A stretch of 64,000 nt of DNA from UBA5158 sp963692955. GTDB lineage: Bacteria > Pseudomonadota > Gammaproteobacteria > DSM-16500. A program made the position numbers and the translations under genes. The stretch spans positions 2,294,001 through 2,358,000 of the forward strand of contig OY843587.1 of assembly GCA_963692955.1 (NCBI GenBank), read 5' to 3'. This document shows, one piece after another, positions 48,768-56,375 of the stretch. The notes below the pieces were generated by a model. That model worked only from the letters and a program-made list of their open reading frames with translations, had not been told where the DNA came from and did no database searches. Each line of letters starts with the position of its first letter. The stretch's first letter is position 1.

Positions 48768-49686
48768 ACACCACCCCCTGCGATGACATACTCACCGGCA
48801 ATGTTTTTATGTCATTGTTGCCCCAGTTAAGATCACCGGCGTTACCCAGCGCGATGATGCAATCGCCTAAACCCGAGCCGGAAATTTTCGCGCCTAAAAC
48901 ATTTTTATGCCGGCGTAACGCTAGCACGATAGCATTCAAATCAGGCGTGTTAACGCCTAACGACTGCATTAAAATTTGTTGCGCGTTCATGGTGTCGCCT
49001 AAGCCTTGCCAATTTTCGGCGCGCGCGGCGCGTATGCCTTGCACGGCGCAATTATCGATGGCTGCACAAATATCTTGATACAAATGCGGCTGCGGTGAAA
49101 AAAATTTTTCTACTTGCCGCACGGCGGTGACGGTCGGTGTTTTATAGCCGGAATAGACGGCGGTGATCGAATGCGTTGGTAAAATTTTTTCGGCGAGCAT
49201 GGGCTGCATTTTATATGCGACCATGCCGCCGTAGACGGACGCCGCGACATCGGCGCCTGAGCCTAAGCCTTGCACTTCACGGACGATGGCGCGTGCGTCG
49301 TTCAGTAATGTTTTTGCATCGACCGCTTGGTCTAGCCAAGTTTTTATCGCCGCTAAGGTGGCGACGGTCACCGCGGCAGATGAACCTAAACCTATTTTGT
49401 GCGAAAAGTCTGAAGTAATCGTGAGGTCGCAGCCATGCGGCATTAGCTCGGTAAATTTTTTCAATGTCGTTAAAATAAATTCGAAGGGCGCCGCAATTTT
49501 CAGGGTGGCTATTTCACTTTCGTAATCGCCGAGCATAGAGCTGATTTTTATTTTTTTATCGTCACGCGGCAATAATCTGACGGTGATACGTTGATCGACG
49601 GCGCACACGAGCGCTTGTTTGCCCTGCAAGACCGCGTATTCGCCTAGCAGCATCATGCTGCCGGGAGCGGACGCTTTAACTAACAT
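48754..49686 (-). CDS. mvaK2: GHMP kinase, probable phosphomevalonate kinase
   Basis: A 310-residue kinase with MLVKASAPGSMMLLGEYAVL at the N-terminus, the ATP-binding loop KIGLGSSAAVTVATLA, EVQGLGSGADVAASVYGGMV and a C-terminal AKISGSGLGDCI. Phosphomevalonate kinase activity is assigned from pathway completeness and gene order, since mvk and mvaD flank it. GGGG lies five bases before the ATG at 49686; an upstream in-frame ATG at 49704 would add six residues. It overlaps mvk. Confidence 0.88.
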   Translation of the reverse strand: MLVKASAPGSMMLLGEYAVLQGKQALVCAVDQRITVRLLPRDDKKIKISSMLGDYESEIATLKIAAPFEFILTTLKKFTELMPHGCDLTITSDFSHKIGLGSSAAVTVATLAAIKTWLDQAVDAKTLLNDARAIVREVQGLGSGADVAASVYGGMVAYKMQPMLAEKILPTHSITAVYSGYKTPTVTAVRQVEKFFSPQPHLYQDICAAIDNCAVQGIRAARAENWQGLGDTMNAQQILMQSLGVNTPDLNAIVLALRRHKNVLGAKISGSGLGDCIIALGNAGDLNWGNNDIKTLPVSMSSQGVVCEKN

Positions 49687-50686
49687 GCACGCCCCGTGGT
49701 TCACCGGCGATAGGTAGCATGGAATATTGATGCCGCGCGCAAAGCGCGAGTAATTCCGGTTCGTTTTCGGTGACGACTAACACGACGCCGGCTTTGTTGC
49801 CGGCTACCGAGCCGGCGCCGCAAATTTTCGCGCCGCCGCCCATTTCCTTCACTTCAGAAATAAATTCGCGCACGGCTGGCGGCACGACGTTAATTTCTAC
49901 TAATAAATTATGGTTTGCGAGGATGGCGTCGATGGCGCGTTCGATATTTTTTTCGATGAACGCTGTGTCCATAGCTTGGGTGACGGCGGCGAAATCATGG
50001 CCGATCGCGCTTTCTTTAAAATAGCTCGCGGCCGCTTCCACGCATTCGCCCGTCGTCGATTCCGGTAAACCCGTGTTAACTAAATACATGGGCAAGTCGG
50101 GAATCGCGCGCTCGAAGATTTGCCCGTCTTGCATAAACAAACAACCGCCGTGCATAGACACTTGTAAATCTAAACCGCTGGAATAGCCGTGCTGCATGTT
50201 TTCCGCTTCACGGCCTAAGCGTAAAAAAACTTCCGGCGGAATGTCGACTTCTAAATGCTTCGCGATGGCGTGCACGATGCTTAAGACCGTGGCCGCCGAT
50301 GAACCCATGCCGCAGCCCATGGGGATGGTAGACTCGACGCGGATTTTAATGCCTTGCGTTAATTTGATATTTAATACTTCAAAAAATAAACTAAACGCGA
50401 ATTGCGCGAGTTCCACGGGTTTTTGTAATACTTCGCGAATTTTAAAATCGCCGCTGACGAAGCGTTGGTATTTTTGTTTGATGCGGTTTTTTAAACTGTT
50501 AAGCGCTTGTAAACTTAAACGGCGCTGATAAGACAAGTCGGATAAATCAAATGACACATGCCGCGCTAATTGCGGGGTCGCAATCGCAGAAACGTAGCGG
50601 TTCACGGCCATAGCGAGGGCCGGATGGCCGAATACCACGGAGTGTTCGCCTGACAAGATTAATTTACCTGGAGCAAATACCTTCAT
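49676..50686 (-). CDS. mvk: Mevalonate kinase
   Basis: A 336-residue GHMP kinase that phosphorylates mevalonate. Motifs: KVFAPGKLILSGEHSVVFGH (residues 2-21), the glycine-rich loop PMGCGMGSSAATV (122-134), SSGLDLQVSMHGG and the C-terminal GGGAKICGAGSVAGNKAGVV. It follows mvaS by seven bases. Confidence 0.94.
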   Translation of the reverse strand: MKVFAPGKLILSGEHSVVFGHPALAMAVNRYVSAIATPQLARHVSFDLSDLSYQRRLSLQALNSLKNRIKQKYQRFVSGDFKIREVLQKPVELAQFAFSLFFEVLNIKLTQGIKIRVESTIPMGCGMGSSAATVLSIVHAIAKHLEVDIPPEVFLRLGREAENMQHGYSSGLDLQVSMHGGCLFMQDGQIFERAIPDLPMYLVNTGLPESTTGECVEAAASYFKESAIGHDFAAVTQAMDTAFIEKNIERAIDAILANHNLLVEINVVPPAVREFISEVKEMGGGAKICGAGSVAGNKAGVVLVVTENEPELLALCARHQYSMLPIAGEPRGVHVS

Positions 50687-50693
50687 GACTCAT

Positions 50694-51875
50694 TCACGTG
50701 ACTTTTTCATAATGGCGTTTATGGTCTTCAATACTGGCTAGCCTAAATTCGCCAGTGTGATGTACTGGCATTTTACAATAACTTCCATCTTGAGGGTACT
50801 TAAACGAGTAAAATGCTTCATATTCGTCATAACCCAGTGCAATCCGATTAGCCAACATCGCCTGATGATAGCCAGTCTCGAGCATCTTGCGGTAGCCAGG
50901 CTGGACTACGCCACTAAAATACTCCGCGACGCAGCCCGAACCGTAGCTGTAAAAACCGATGCGCTGGCCGCCTAAGTCAGTGGTCAACAGGTCAAGTAAC
51001 GCGGCGAAACCGATATAGAGTGACGCGGTATAACTGTTGCCGATCAGGCGTGAATACGTCAAGGTCAGGCCGATGTGTTGCATAGCTTGTTGGGAATTTT
51101 TTTCGGCTAAATTAATTTTTGCTAAATGATTGTGGGCTTTTTCCACTAGCCGCGGTACCGGCGTGTGATAACAGAAATAATCGATATCGTTGAATTGCCG
51201 GCCGGATAATTCGCGGTATTGCTGCCAAGATTTTTCTAGCATGTTTAAATATAATTTACTGGAATATTTGCCTTCGACGAACGCGTTATCGGCGTAATTC
51301 GGCCGCCAAAAATCCATGACGTTTTCAGTGACGACACCATACTCTGTGTCGAACGCTAAAATGCGCGGGTTCACTGACAACACCATCGCGACCGCGCCGC
51401 AGCCTTGTGAGGATTCCCCTACGGTGTTTAAGCCATAACGCGCGATGTCGGACGCGATCATTAAGACTTTTTTATCAGGATGTTGACGTAAAAACGGCAG
51501 CGCGAGTTGAATCGCTAACGTACCGCTGTAACAGGCTTGTTTCAATTCGATCACGCGGCAGCGCGCGGGCAAACCTAATAAGTCATGCACGTAAATGCCG
51601 GCGGATTTGGATTGATCGATACCCGACTCGGTGGCGAATAATAACATTTCGATAGAGTTTTTATCGACGTGCGCGAGCGCGCGTACCGCGGCATTAGCGG
51701 CCATGGTGACGATGTCTTCGCTGGGCGGTGGCACAGCCATTTTTTGCTGGCCTAAGCCGACGTAAAATTTATTTGGCTCGACGCCGCGCTTTTCAGCCAG
51801 ACGGCCCAAATCCATAGAATAATGCGAAGAATATAGGGCCAGCGTATCGATGCCGACTTTGACAACATTAGACAC
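50694..51875 (-). CDS. mvaS: Hydroxymethylglutaryl-CoA synthase
   Basis: A 393-residue thiolase-fold enzyme joining acetyl-CoA and acetoacetyl-CoA. Motifs: VGIDTLALYSS at the start, ATESGIDQSKS with Glu83, the nucleophile Cys115 in LKQACYSGTLAIQL and the His in YFCYHTPVPRLVEKA. Class and length are those of bacterial MvaS. It overlaps mvaA by eight bases. Confidence 0.96.
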   Translation of the reverse strand: MSNVVKVGIDTLALYSSHYSMDLGRLAEKRGVEPNKFYVGLGQQKMAVPPPSEDIVTMAANAAVRALAHVDKNSIEMLLFATESGIDQSKSAGIYVHDLLGLPARCRVIELKQACYSGTLAIQLALPFLRQHPDKKVLMIASDIARYGLNTVGESSQGCGAVAMVLSVNPRILAFDTEYGVVTENVMDFWRPNYADNAFVEGKYSSKLYLNMLEKSWQQYRELSGRQFNDIDYFCYHTPVPRLVEKAHNHLAKINLAEKNSQQAMQHIGLTLTYSRLIGNSYTASLYIGFAALLDLLTTDLGGQRIGFYSYGSGCVAEYFSGVVQPGYRKMLETGYHQAMLANRIALGYDEYEAFYSFKYPQDGSYCKMPVHHTGEFRLASIEDHKRHYEKVT

Positions 51876-52935
51876 CTTTTTCGTCCTCGTCGGTCTTATT
51901 GCGCTCTAGATGCAAATGACTTTTCATCAATTCTCCGGGATTGGTCTGTGCCGCCAATAACGACAATTCGCCGCATAATACAGCACAAGCGGCTATGATG
52001 GCCAGGCGTCTGGCGTTTTTGCCGGGTTCCCGTTCTTCTAAACAACCTAACATACGCAGGTTTTCACGCACGAAATCGAAAGTTTTACCGCTGCCGACGG
52101 TGCCGACGATCACGTTAGGCAACGTCACCGAAAAATACAAATCTTCGCCGCGCACTTCCGCGTGCACGAAACCTTGCGAGCCTTCGATGATATTAGCGGC
52201 GTCTTGACCGGTCGCTAAATAAAAACCTAACAACATATTCGCGAAGTGCGCGTTCGCGGTGCGCACACCGCCGGCGATGATGTTGCCGATGAGATTTTTC
52301 TTAATATTTAATTGGACGATTTTATGTGGTGTGGTTTTTAAAAAACGCTGACAGAGCCCGTGGGGGATGACTAATTCGGCGATGACATACTTGCCGCGGC
52401 CTAAGATGCCGTTGACGGCGGAATTTTTTTTATCCGAGCAATAATTTCCGGAAATGGAGACATACACTAATTCAGGATAGCGGATTAAAATCCAATCGAC
52501 TAACCGTTCGGCGGCGAGTGTCGCCATGTTATGGCCGGCGGCGTCCGCGGTGTCGAATTCAAAACGCAGATACATCAAGTTCGCGACGACTTGCACATGC
52601 ATATCGAGAAAGCGCGCGAAGCGGCTGGTTTCTTTGATGATGGCCTGCATCACGTCTTTGTGCTGCTGTAAACTCGTGACGACTTCATGCGCGACGATAA
52701 TATCAGGCGCTTCAAGTAACACCGAACGCGTCATGCGTTCATCCATGATAATCGCTTTGATGCCGCCCGCTTGCGTGCAAACCTTCGCGCCGCGGTTGGT
52801 GGAAGGCCACAACGGCGACTCAAAAGTCGCTAGCGGCAGCAATACTTCTTCATCCACTTCTGGTCCTTTGATTAAGACCGGGCCTACGGTTCGCATAGGG
52901 ATAGTGGCTATCTGTTCTGACGTTTGCCAACGCAT
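51868..52935 (-). CDS. mvaA: Hydroxymethylglutaryl-CoA reductase, class I-like
   Basis: A 355-residue soluble catalytic domain reducing HMG-CoA to mevalonate. The catalytic set is visible: Glu39 (ATFESPLWPSTNRGA), Lys169 (SGNYCSDKKNSAVNG), Asp245 (GQDAAN) and His340 (LMKSHLHLER). These blocks resemble class I (archaeal/eukaryotic-type, usually NADPH) more than the Pseudomonas class II enzymes. The usual DAMGMNM is altered to DAAGHNM. There is no membrane anchor. It is the first gene of the mva operon and diverges from idi. Confidence 0.94.
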   Translation of the reverse strand: MRWQTSEQIATIPMRTVGPVLIKGPEVDEEVLLPLATFESPLWPSTNRGAKVCTQAGGIKAIIMDERMTRSVLLEAPDIIVAHEVVTSLQQHKDVMQAIIKETSRFARFLDMHVQVVANLMYLRFEFDTADAAGHNMATLAAERLVDWILIRYPELVYVSISGNYCSDKKNSAVNGILGRGKYVIAELVIPHGLCQRFLKTTPHKIVQLNIKKNLIGNIIAGGVRTANAHFANMLLGFYLATGQDAANIIEGSQGFVHAEVRGEDLYFSVTLPNVIVGTVGSGKTFDFVRENLRMLGCLEEREPGKNARRLAIIAACAVLCGELSLLAAQTNPGELMKSHLHLERNKTDEDEKGV

Positions 52936-52951
52936 AGGTTTGGTTTTCCGC

Positions 52952-52980
52952 TTGAATTCTAATAAGGATACATATATAAA
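52952..52980 (+). promoter_or_regulatory. Promoter of idi
   Basis: TTGAAT and TATAAA are 17 bases apart on the + strand within the 74-base gap between mvaA and idi. The predicted start is about 23 bases before the idi ATG. The mvaA promoter must lie in the same short interval on the other strand but is not clear. Confidence 0.6.
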
Positions 52981-53009
52981 AAGCGTTTCATTTTACTGGA
53001 TAATCAGCA

Positions 53010-53546
53010 ATGTCAGCAACAGAACACGTCATCTTAGTCGACGAAAATGACAAAGAAGTGGGAACGGCTGAGAAAATACAAGCACATAGAGAGAGTTTAC
53101 GCCACCGCGCCTTCTCCGTATTTATCTTTCGTGACGAGCAAGAGACTGAATTGCTGTTGCAGCAGCGCGCCGATGGGAAATACCATTCGGCCGGATTATG
53201 GACAAATACCTGCTGCTCGCACCCACGGCCTGGCGAAGATATTTTGCTGGCGGGGCAACGGCGCTTGCGGGAAGAGATGGGTTTTTCGGTGCCGTTAACG
53301 TCGCTGGGCTGGTTTCATTATATCGCGGCTTTTCCCAATGGTTTAACGGAAAATGAAATTGATTATGTGCTGATAGGCACATTAGGTGCTGAAAAAATTT
53401 CTCCGGATCAGAATGAGGTGAAAGATTTCCGGTGGGTAGAGGTGATGGCATTGAAAAATGAGATTTTGGAAACTCCAGATCGATTCACGCCGTGGCTAGC
53501 ATTGGCGTTAGAAATGATTCATGCGAAGAGAAGTTCGGCGGTTTAA
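53010..53546 (+). CDS. idi: Isopentenyl-diphosphate delta-isomerase, type I
   Basis: A 178-residue Nudix-fold isomerase interconverting IPP and DMAPP, which is essential when IPP comes from mevalonate. Motifs: TNTCCSHPRPGE with the catalytic Cys (68/69) and metal His71, RRLREEMGF (Nudix-like helix) and NEIDYVL with Glu114/Glu116. It is transcribed divergently from the mva operon and ends at a strong terminator. Confidence 0.96.
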   Translation: MSATEHVILVDENDKEVGTAEKIQAHRESLRHRAFSVFIFRDEQETELLLQQRADGKYHSAGLWTNTCCSHPRPGEDILLAGQRRLREEMGFSVPLTSLGWFHYIAAFPNGLTENEIDYVLIGTLGAEKISPDQNEVKDFRWVEVMALKNEILETPDRFTPWLALALEMIHAKRSSAV

Positions 53547-53564
53547 GTTTTTTTTATAAAAAAA

Positions 53565-53595
53565 CACGGGCAACAGAGTTGCCCGTGAAATTTTT
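53565..53595. terminator. Bidirectional terminator between idi and the Cys-rich membrane gene
   Basis: A perfect 10-bp stem CACGGGCAAC / GTTGCCCGTG with loop AGA. AAATTTTT follows on the + strand and, on the - strand, TTTTTTTATAAAAAAAA. It serves both convergent genes. Confidence 0.9.
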
Positions 53596-53608
53596 AATAG
53601 AGTCTAAC

Positions 53609-54343
53609 TTATAAAGTCATTCCCGAGCGCGGCGGTGCATCCTGGTTGTGTGACTCGTCTGCAGCATTAGATTGGTGACTAGCAAGCAACGGCCGAGTTA
53701 ATGGATCTTGAGATGCGGCGGCAGTGGCACCTGCGATAGCGGAATTGTCACGACGTGCCACTGAATCCGTACGACGTAGATAATAAATTGACCCAAGAGT
53801 AGCTAAACAAAATATCAGTAAAACGGTTGTAAGCACTGGGATAATGATTTGTCCACTGGAGTCCCTGAACTCATTGTATTTACAATAATCGTCGATGGTA
53901 GCACGCTGCGCATCAGAGAGTGTGGCATTTGGACTGCAACCGTACATAGCAAGTAGCGTGCTTAAATGCAGCTTTGGATCATCGTCTCTGCCATATGCAG
54001 AACTAAAATAGGGATAACATTCCGAGTTGAAATATAATTCATCCCCAAGCTCTTTACAAAAGTTTGAACCGACTTGCTGCATATCTAAATCGGTTAACAA
54101 GTCTCTCGACTTGAGCATATCTAGATTTTCTTCTGCATCACTTGCAAACTGATAAATAGTGCTATCAGAAGATGCCGTCGTCATGGTGAAAGGCAGCGAA
54201 TCATTTTGCTGTGCGTTTCTTTGTTCGATTAATTTGGATAATCTTGCGCGCACAGGGTTTGAGTGGTTGCTGTGTGGATTATTGCGCGTGGTGTTGTTAT
54301 CGGAAGACAACATGCTTTCGAGAATTCTACGGTTAGATGACAT
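53609..54343 (-). CDS. Single-span membrane protein with four conserved cysteines, paralogue A
   Basis: A 244-residue protein of unknown family. There is no signal peptide. The N-terminus MSSNRRILESMLSSDNNTTR with NPVRARL (29-35) is shared with the neighbour at 54385-55107. Cys96, Cys109, Cys136 and Cys154 are spaced C-x12-C, C-x17-C as in the paralogue. One membrane helix at about 166-189 is followed by Arg-Arg and a polar 55-residue tail. GAGGA lies eight bases before the start. The cysteine-bearing domain would form disulfides if exported; a host- or envelope-directed role is speculation. Confidence 0.8.
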   Translation of the reverse strand: MSSNRRILESMLSSDNNTTRNNPHSNHSNPVRARLSKLIEQRNAQQNDSLPFTMTTASSDSTIYQFASDAEENLDMLKSRDLLTDLDMQQVGSNFCKELGDELYFNSECYPYFSSAYGRDDDPKLHLSTLLAMYGCSPNATLSDAQRATIDDYCKYNEFRDSSGQIIIPVLTTVLLIFCLATLGSIYYLRRTDSVARRDNSAIAGATAAASQDPLTRPLLASHQSNAADESHNQDAPPRSGMTL

Positions 54344-54384
54344 GGATAGTTCCTCACTTTTTAAATAATCTTTAATTAGCTAGA

Positions 54385-55107
54385 TTAAATTCTGTAAAAC
54401 GCTGTCGGTCGGTCTGGATCAATAGACTCCGTTTCGTGGCGCTTTTCTTCTTGGGGTAATAACGATTGAGTTAGATTAGGATTACCATCAGTGTCAACAC
54501 CGACAGGTCGTTCTCTTGATTCTTTATAACGAAAATACTGACGCTGGCCACATATAAGTAATAATGCTAAAACTATTGGAATACCCACAGCATAAGGCCA
54601 GTATTTCGTGATTGGGTCTGGATTATCGTTGTATCTGCAAAAATCATCGAGCGCGGTTTGTTGTTCCAGTGTGATCAGCGAATCTTCGTCGCACGCAAAC
54701 AATGCTAGCGTCGTATAAAAAGTTGATCGCGTATCATCGTTTTGTCTTGTACCGACTCTGTATCTGAAATAAGGGTGACAATCTTCGTTTAAATAAAGTG
54801 ATTCACCCGCTTTATTACACAAGCTATTGTCGATGAGTGTAAAACCTAACTTATCTATCAATTTTCTATCGAGCGTGGCGTCAAGATGCTCTCCTCTTAT
54901 GCTAGCAAGCTGAAACACAGTTCCGTTTGGAGACGCTAGTGTCATGGTGTGTGGCAGTGACGTGTTAGTTGGTGAAGTTCTTCTCGCTTCGAGTCGATTA
55001 GCGAGTCTTGCGCGGACTGGATTGGTTTGATTGGCGTGCGGATTGCTGTTGGTGGCGTTGGTGTCGGAATATAAAAGGCTTTCTATAATTGTGCGGTTCG
55101 AAGACAT
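54385..55107 (-). CDS. Single-span membrane protein with four conserved cysteines, paralogue B
   Basis: A 240-residue paralogue of the next gene, of unknown family. It shares the start MSSNR-I-ES, NPVRARL, LCNKAGESLYLNEDCHPYF (Cys97, Cys110) and FACDEDS...LDDFCRYN (Cys139, Cys157), with identical cysteine spacing. A membrane helix spans about 169-187, followed by a basic-acidic tail with LTQSLLPQEE, comparable to LTRPLLASHQ in the paralogue. It is first in a likely two-gene operon with a promoter at 55143-55170. Low identity outside the motifs points to an old duplication. Confidence 0.8.
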   Translation of the reverse strand: MSSNRTIIESLLYSDTNATNSNPHANQTNPVRARLANRLEARRTSPTNTSLPHTMTLASPNGTVFQLASIRGEHLDATLDRKLIDKLGFTLIDNSLCNKAGESLYLNEDCHPYFRYRVGTRQNDDTRSTFYTTLALFACDEDSLITLEQQTALDDFCRYNDNPDPITKYWPYAVGIPIVLALLLICGQRQYFRYKESRERPVGVDTDGNPNLTQSLLPQEEKRHETESIDPDRPTAFYRI

Positions 55108-55142
55108 GTTTTAGCACTCTGGGGTGGTTGATTTGTGCATAT

Positions 55143-55170
55143 ATTATCCTTTGATGGGGGAATGAGTCAA
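55143..55170 (-). promoter_or_regulatory. Promoter of the Cys-rich membrane pair
   Basis: TTGACT and GATAAT on the - strand, 16 bases apart, 36 bases before the ATG of paralogue B. The paralogue A gene has no comparable promoter and probably shares this transcript. Confidence 0.65.
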
Positions 55171-55288
55171 GATGTTAATCATTTGGTTATGTTACTTCAC
55201 CAATAATTAATACAATTATTTACTTACTTCACAAGAAAATTGGCAAATAAATTTAGCTAATGAAAGGTACGTGAAAATTAAAGTTTGT

Positions 55289-55465
55289 CTATTTGATATT
55301 TATTTCAAAAGATATTCCATTTTCATCAATTTTAAATTTATTTGGGTCTCTATCAGTTTCGATGAAATAGCCACATCCAAAAGGATGGGGCTGTAACTTT
55401 AGCGATTCAATAAATTCATCTGCGGTTTTTAAGAAATGCTTTGCTGATTGCATAATTGATCTCAT
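55289..55465 (-). CDS. 58-residue protein coupled to a toxin-antitoxin pair, cupin_5 (DUF985)-like N-terminal motif
   Basis: Found by translating the gap after the antitoxin gene. The ATG at 55465 overlaps the antitoxin stop (ATGA), suggesting coupled translation; an internal ATG at 55453 is an alternative. The segment SLKLQPHPFGCGYFIETDRD resembles the start of DUF985/cupin_5 proteins, but the rest of that domain is missing, so this may be a truncated remnant or a small third component. No family is certain. Confidence 0.5.
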   Translation of the reverse strand: MRSIMQSAKHFLKTADEFIESLKLQPHPFGCGYFIETDRDPNKFKIDENGISFEINIK

Positions 55466-55782
55466 GAAGCTTTTTTGATTTCGACATTATAATAAAGTTT
55501 TTGGCGTCTTAATTGATCTCTAATTAATAATTCAATTAATGGTTCGATAGAATAACCTAAAGTTTTTGCTACTTTCTTTGCAAAACTTATTCCTACTTCT
55601 TTTCGATTATGCTCGACATCGTTAAGGAATTGTTTGGAAACTTTGAGTGTTTTAGCTAATTCAACTTGAGTAATATCGTCGCTCATTCGGAGAGAACGAA
55701 CCAAACCACCAAAAGTCATTTTAATCCAAATGCTTTTGGTTGCTTCAAGAGCGTCGATTGTTTTCTTCGACTTAGTAGGCAT
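55462..55782 (-). CDS. XRE-family HTH antitoxin (HigA-like)
   Basis: A 106-residue DNA-binding protein. The helix-turn-helix lies at about 27-62 (DITQVELAKTLKVSKQFLND), followed by a region ending LYYNVEIKKAS. GAGG lies nine bases before the ATG at 55782; an in-frame TTG upstream is less likely. It overlaps the toxin gene by 11 bases. It probably neutralises the toxin and represses the operon promoter. Confidence 0.85.
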   Translation of the reverse strand: MPTKSKKTIDALEATKSIWIKMTFGGLVRSLRMSDDITQVELAKTLKVSKQFLNDVEHNRKEVGISFAKKVAKTLGYSIEPLIELLIRDQLRRQKLYYNVEIKKAS

Positions 55783-56053
55783 GTGGTGTGACCTCAATCA
55801 CTTCAACAAATTCTATTTTTCTATCTTCATTTATAATATAAATTGCACGCCATTGTTTATTTAGCCTGATCGACCGCTGACCCTTTCTCTCGCCATGTAA
55901 CGGTTCATCATGCCATCCTGGATTTCTACTGGTTTCTCTCAAGCCTACCTTACTTACAGCTACTAACCAGGCTCGAAATTTTTGTTGTATGTGAGCTGGG
56001 GTTCGCTTAATAACTTTAAGAGCCTGTTTGGTAATTCTAATCTCTGAAATCAA
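55772..56053 (-). CDS. RelE/HigB-type toxin
   Basis: A 93-residue mRNA-interferase-fold protein. PGWHDEPLHGERKGQRSIRL and NKQWRAIYIINE followed by VEVIEVTPHAY are the signature of HigB-like killer proteins. Basic residues and the terminal His fit the ribosome-dependent RNase active site. The start is TTG at 56053 (a TGA lies three codons upstream), with only a weak GGTGA upstream. The toxin-first order is typical of higBA. Confidence 0.88.
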   Translation of the reverse strand: MISEIRITKQALKVIKRTPAHIQQKFRAWLVAVSKVGLRETSRNPGWHDEPLHGERKGQRSIRLNKQWRAIYIINEDRKIEFVEVIEVTPHAY

Positions 56054-56073
56054 ATGGGATCACCATTATTCCT

Positions 56074-56102
56074 ATAGTACACCCTTTTAGGAGAACTATC
56101 AA
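56074..56102 (-). promoter_or_regulatory. Promoter of the toxin-antitoxin operon
   Basis: TTGATA and TACTAT on the - strand are 17 bases apart; the start would lie about 15 bases before the toxin TTG. The 321-base gap (56054-56374) otherwise holds AT-rich DNA and the hairpin at 56345-56375. Confidence 0.65.
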
Positions 56103-56344
56103 TTTGATTGAGCCTTAATCTGGTTTACTTTTGGCAATGCGGAATAAGGGCATTTAAATCTGTTAAGATTGGGAATTTATTCTTCTGATTCTGAGGGAAT
56201 TCTTTCAGACACGCTGGAGCTGAAAAGAAAATTTTTGGAAATAGTGAAGTTAAACAGGGGAAGGATTGTGCTATTAGATAGGCTATTCTTTAAAATATGA
56301 CTCGTCAATTGATTTATTATAATAATTTGAGATTTGAGAATAGT

Positions 56345-56375
56345 GTTGGGCTACGGAGTAGCCCAACCTCCTTTT
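56345..56375 (+). terminator. Strong hairpin with + strand U-tract
   Basis: A 10-bp perfect stem GTTGGGCTAC / GTAGCCCAAC with loop GGA is followed on the + strand by CTCCTTTTT. On the - strand it lies just after the 528-residue gene but lacks a U-tract. As a + strand terminator it has no visible gene upstream of it, so a small + strand RNA is possible. Confidence 0.7.
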
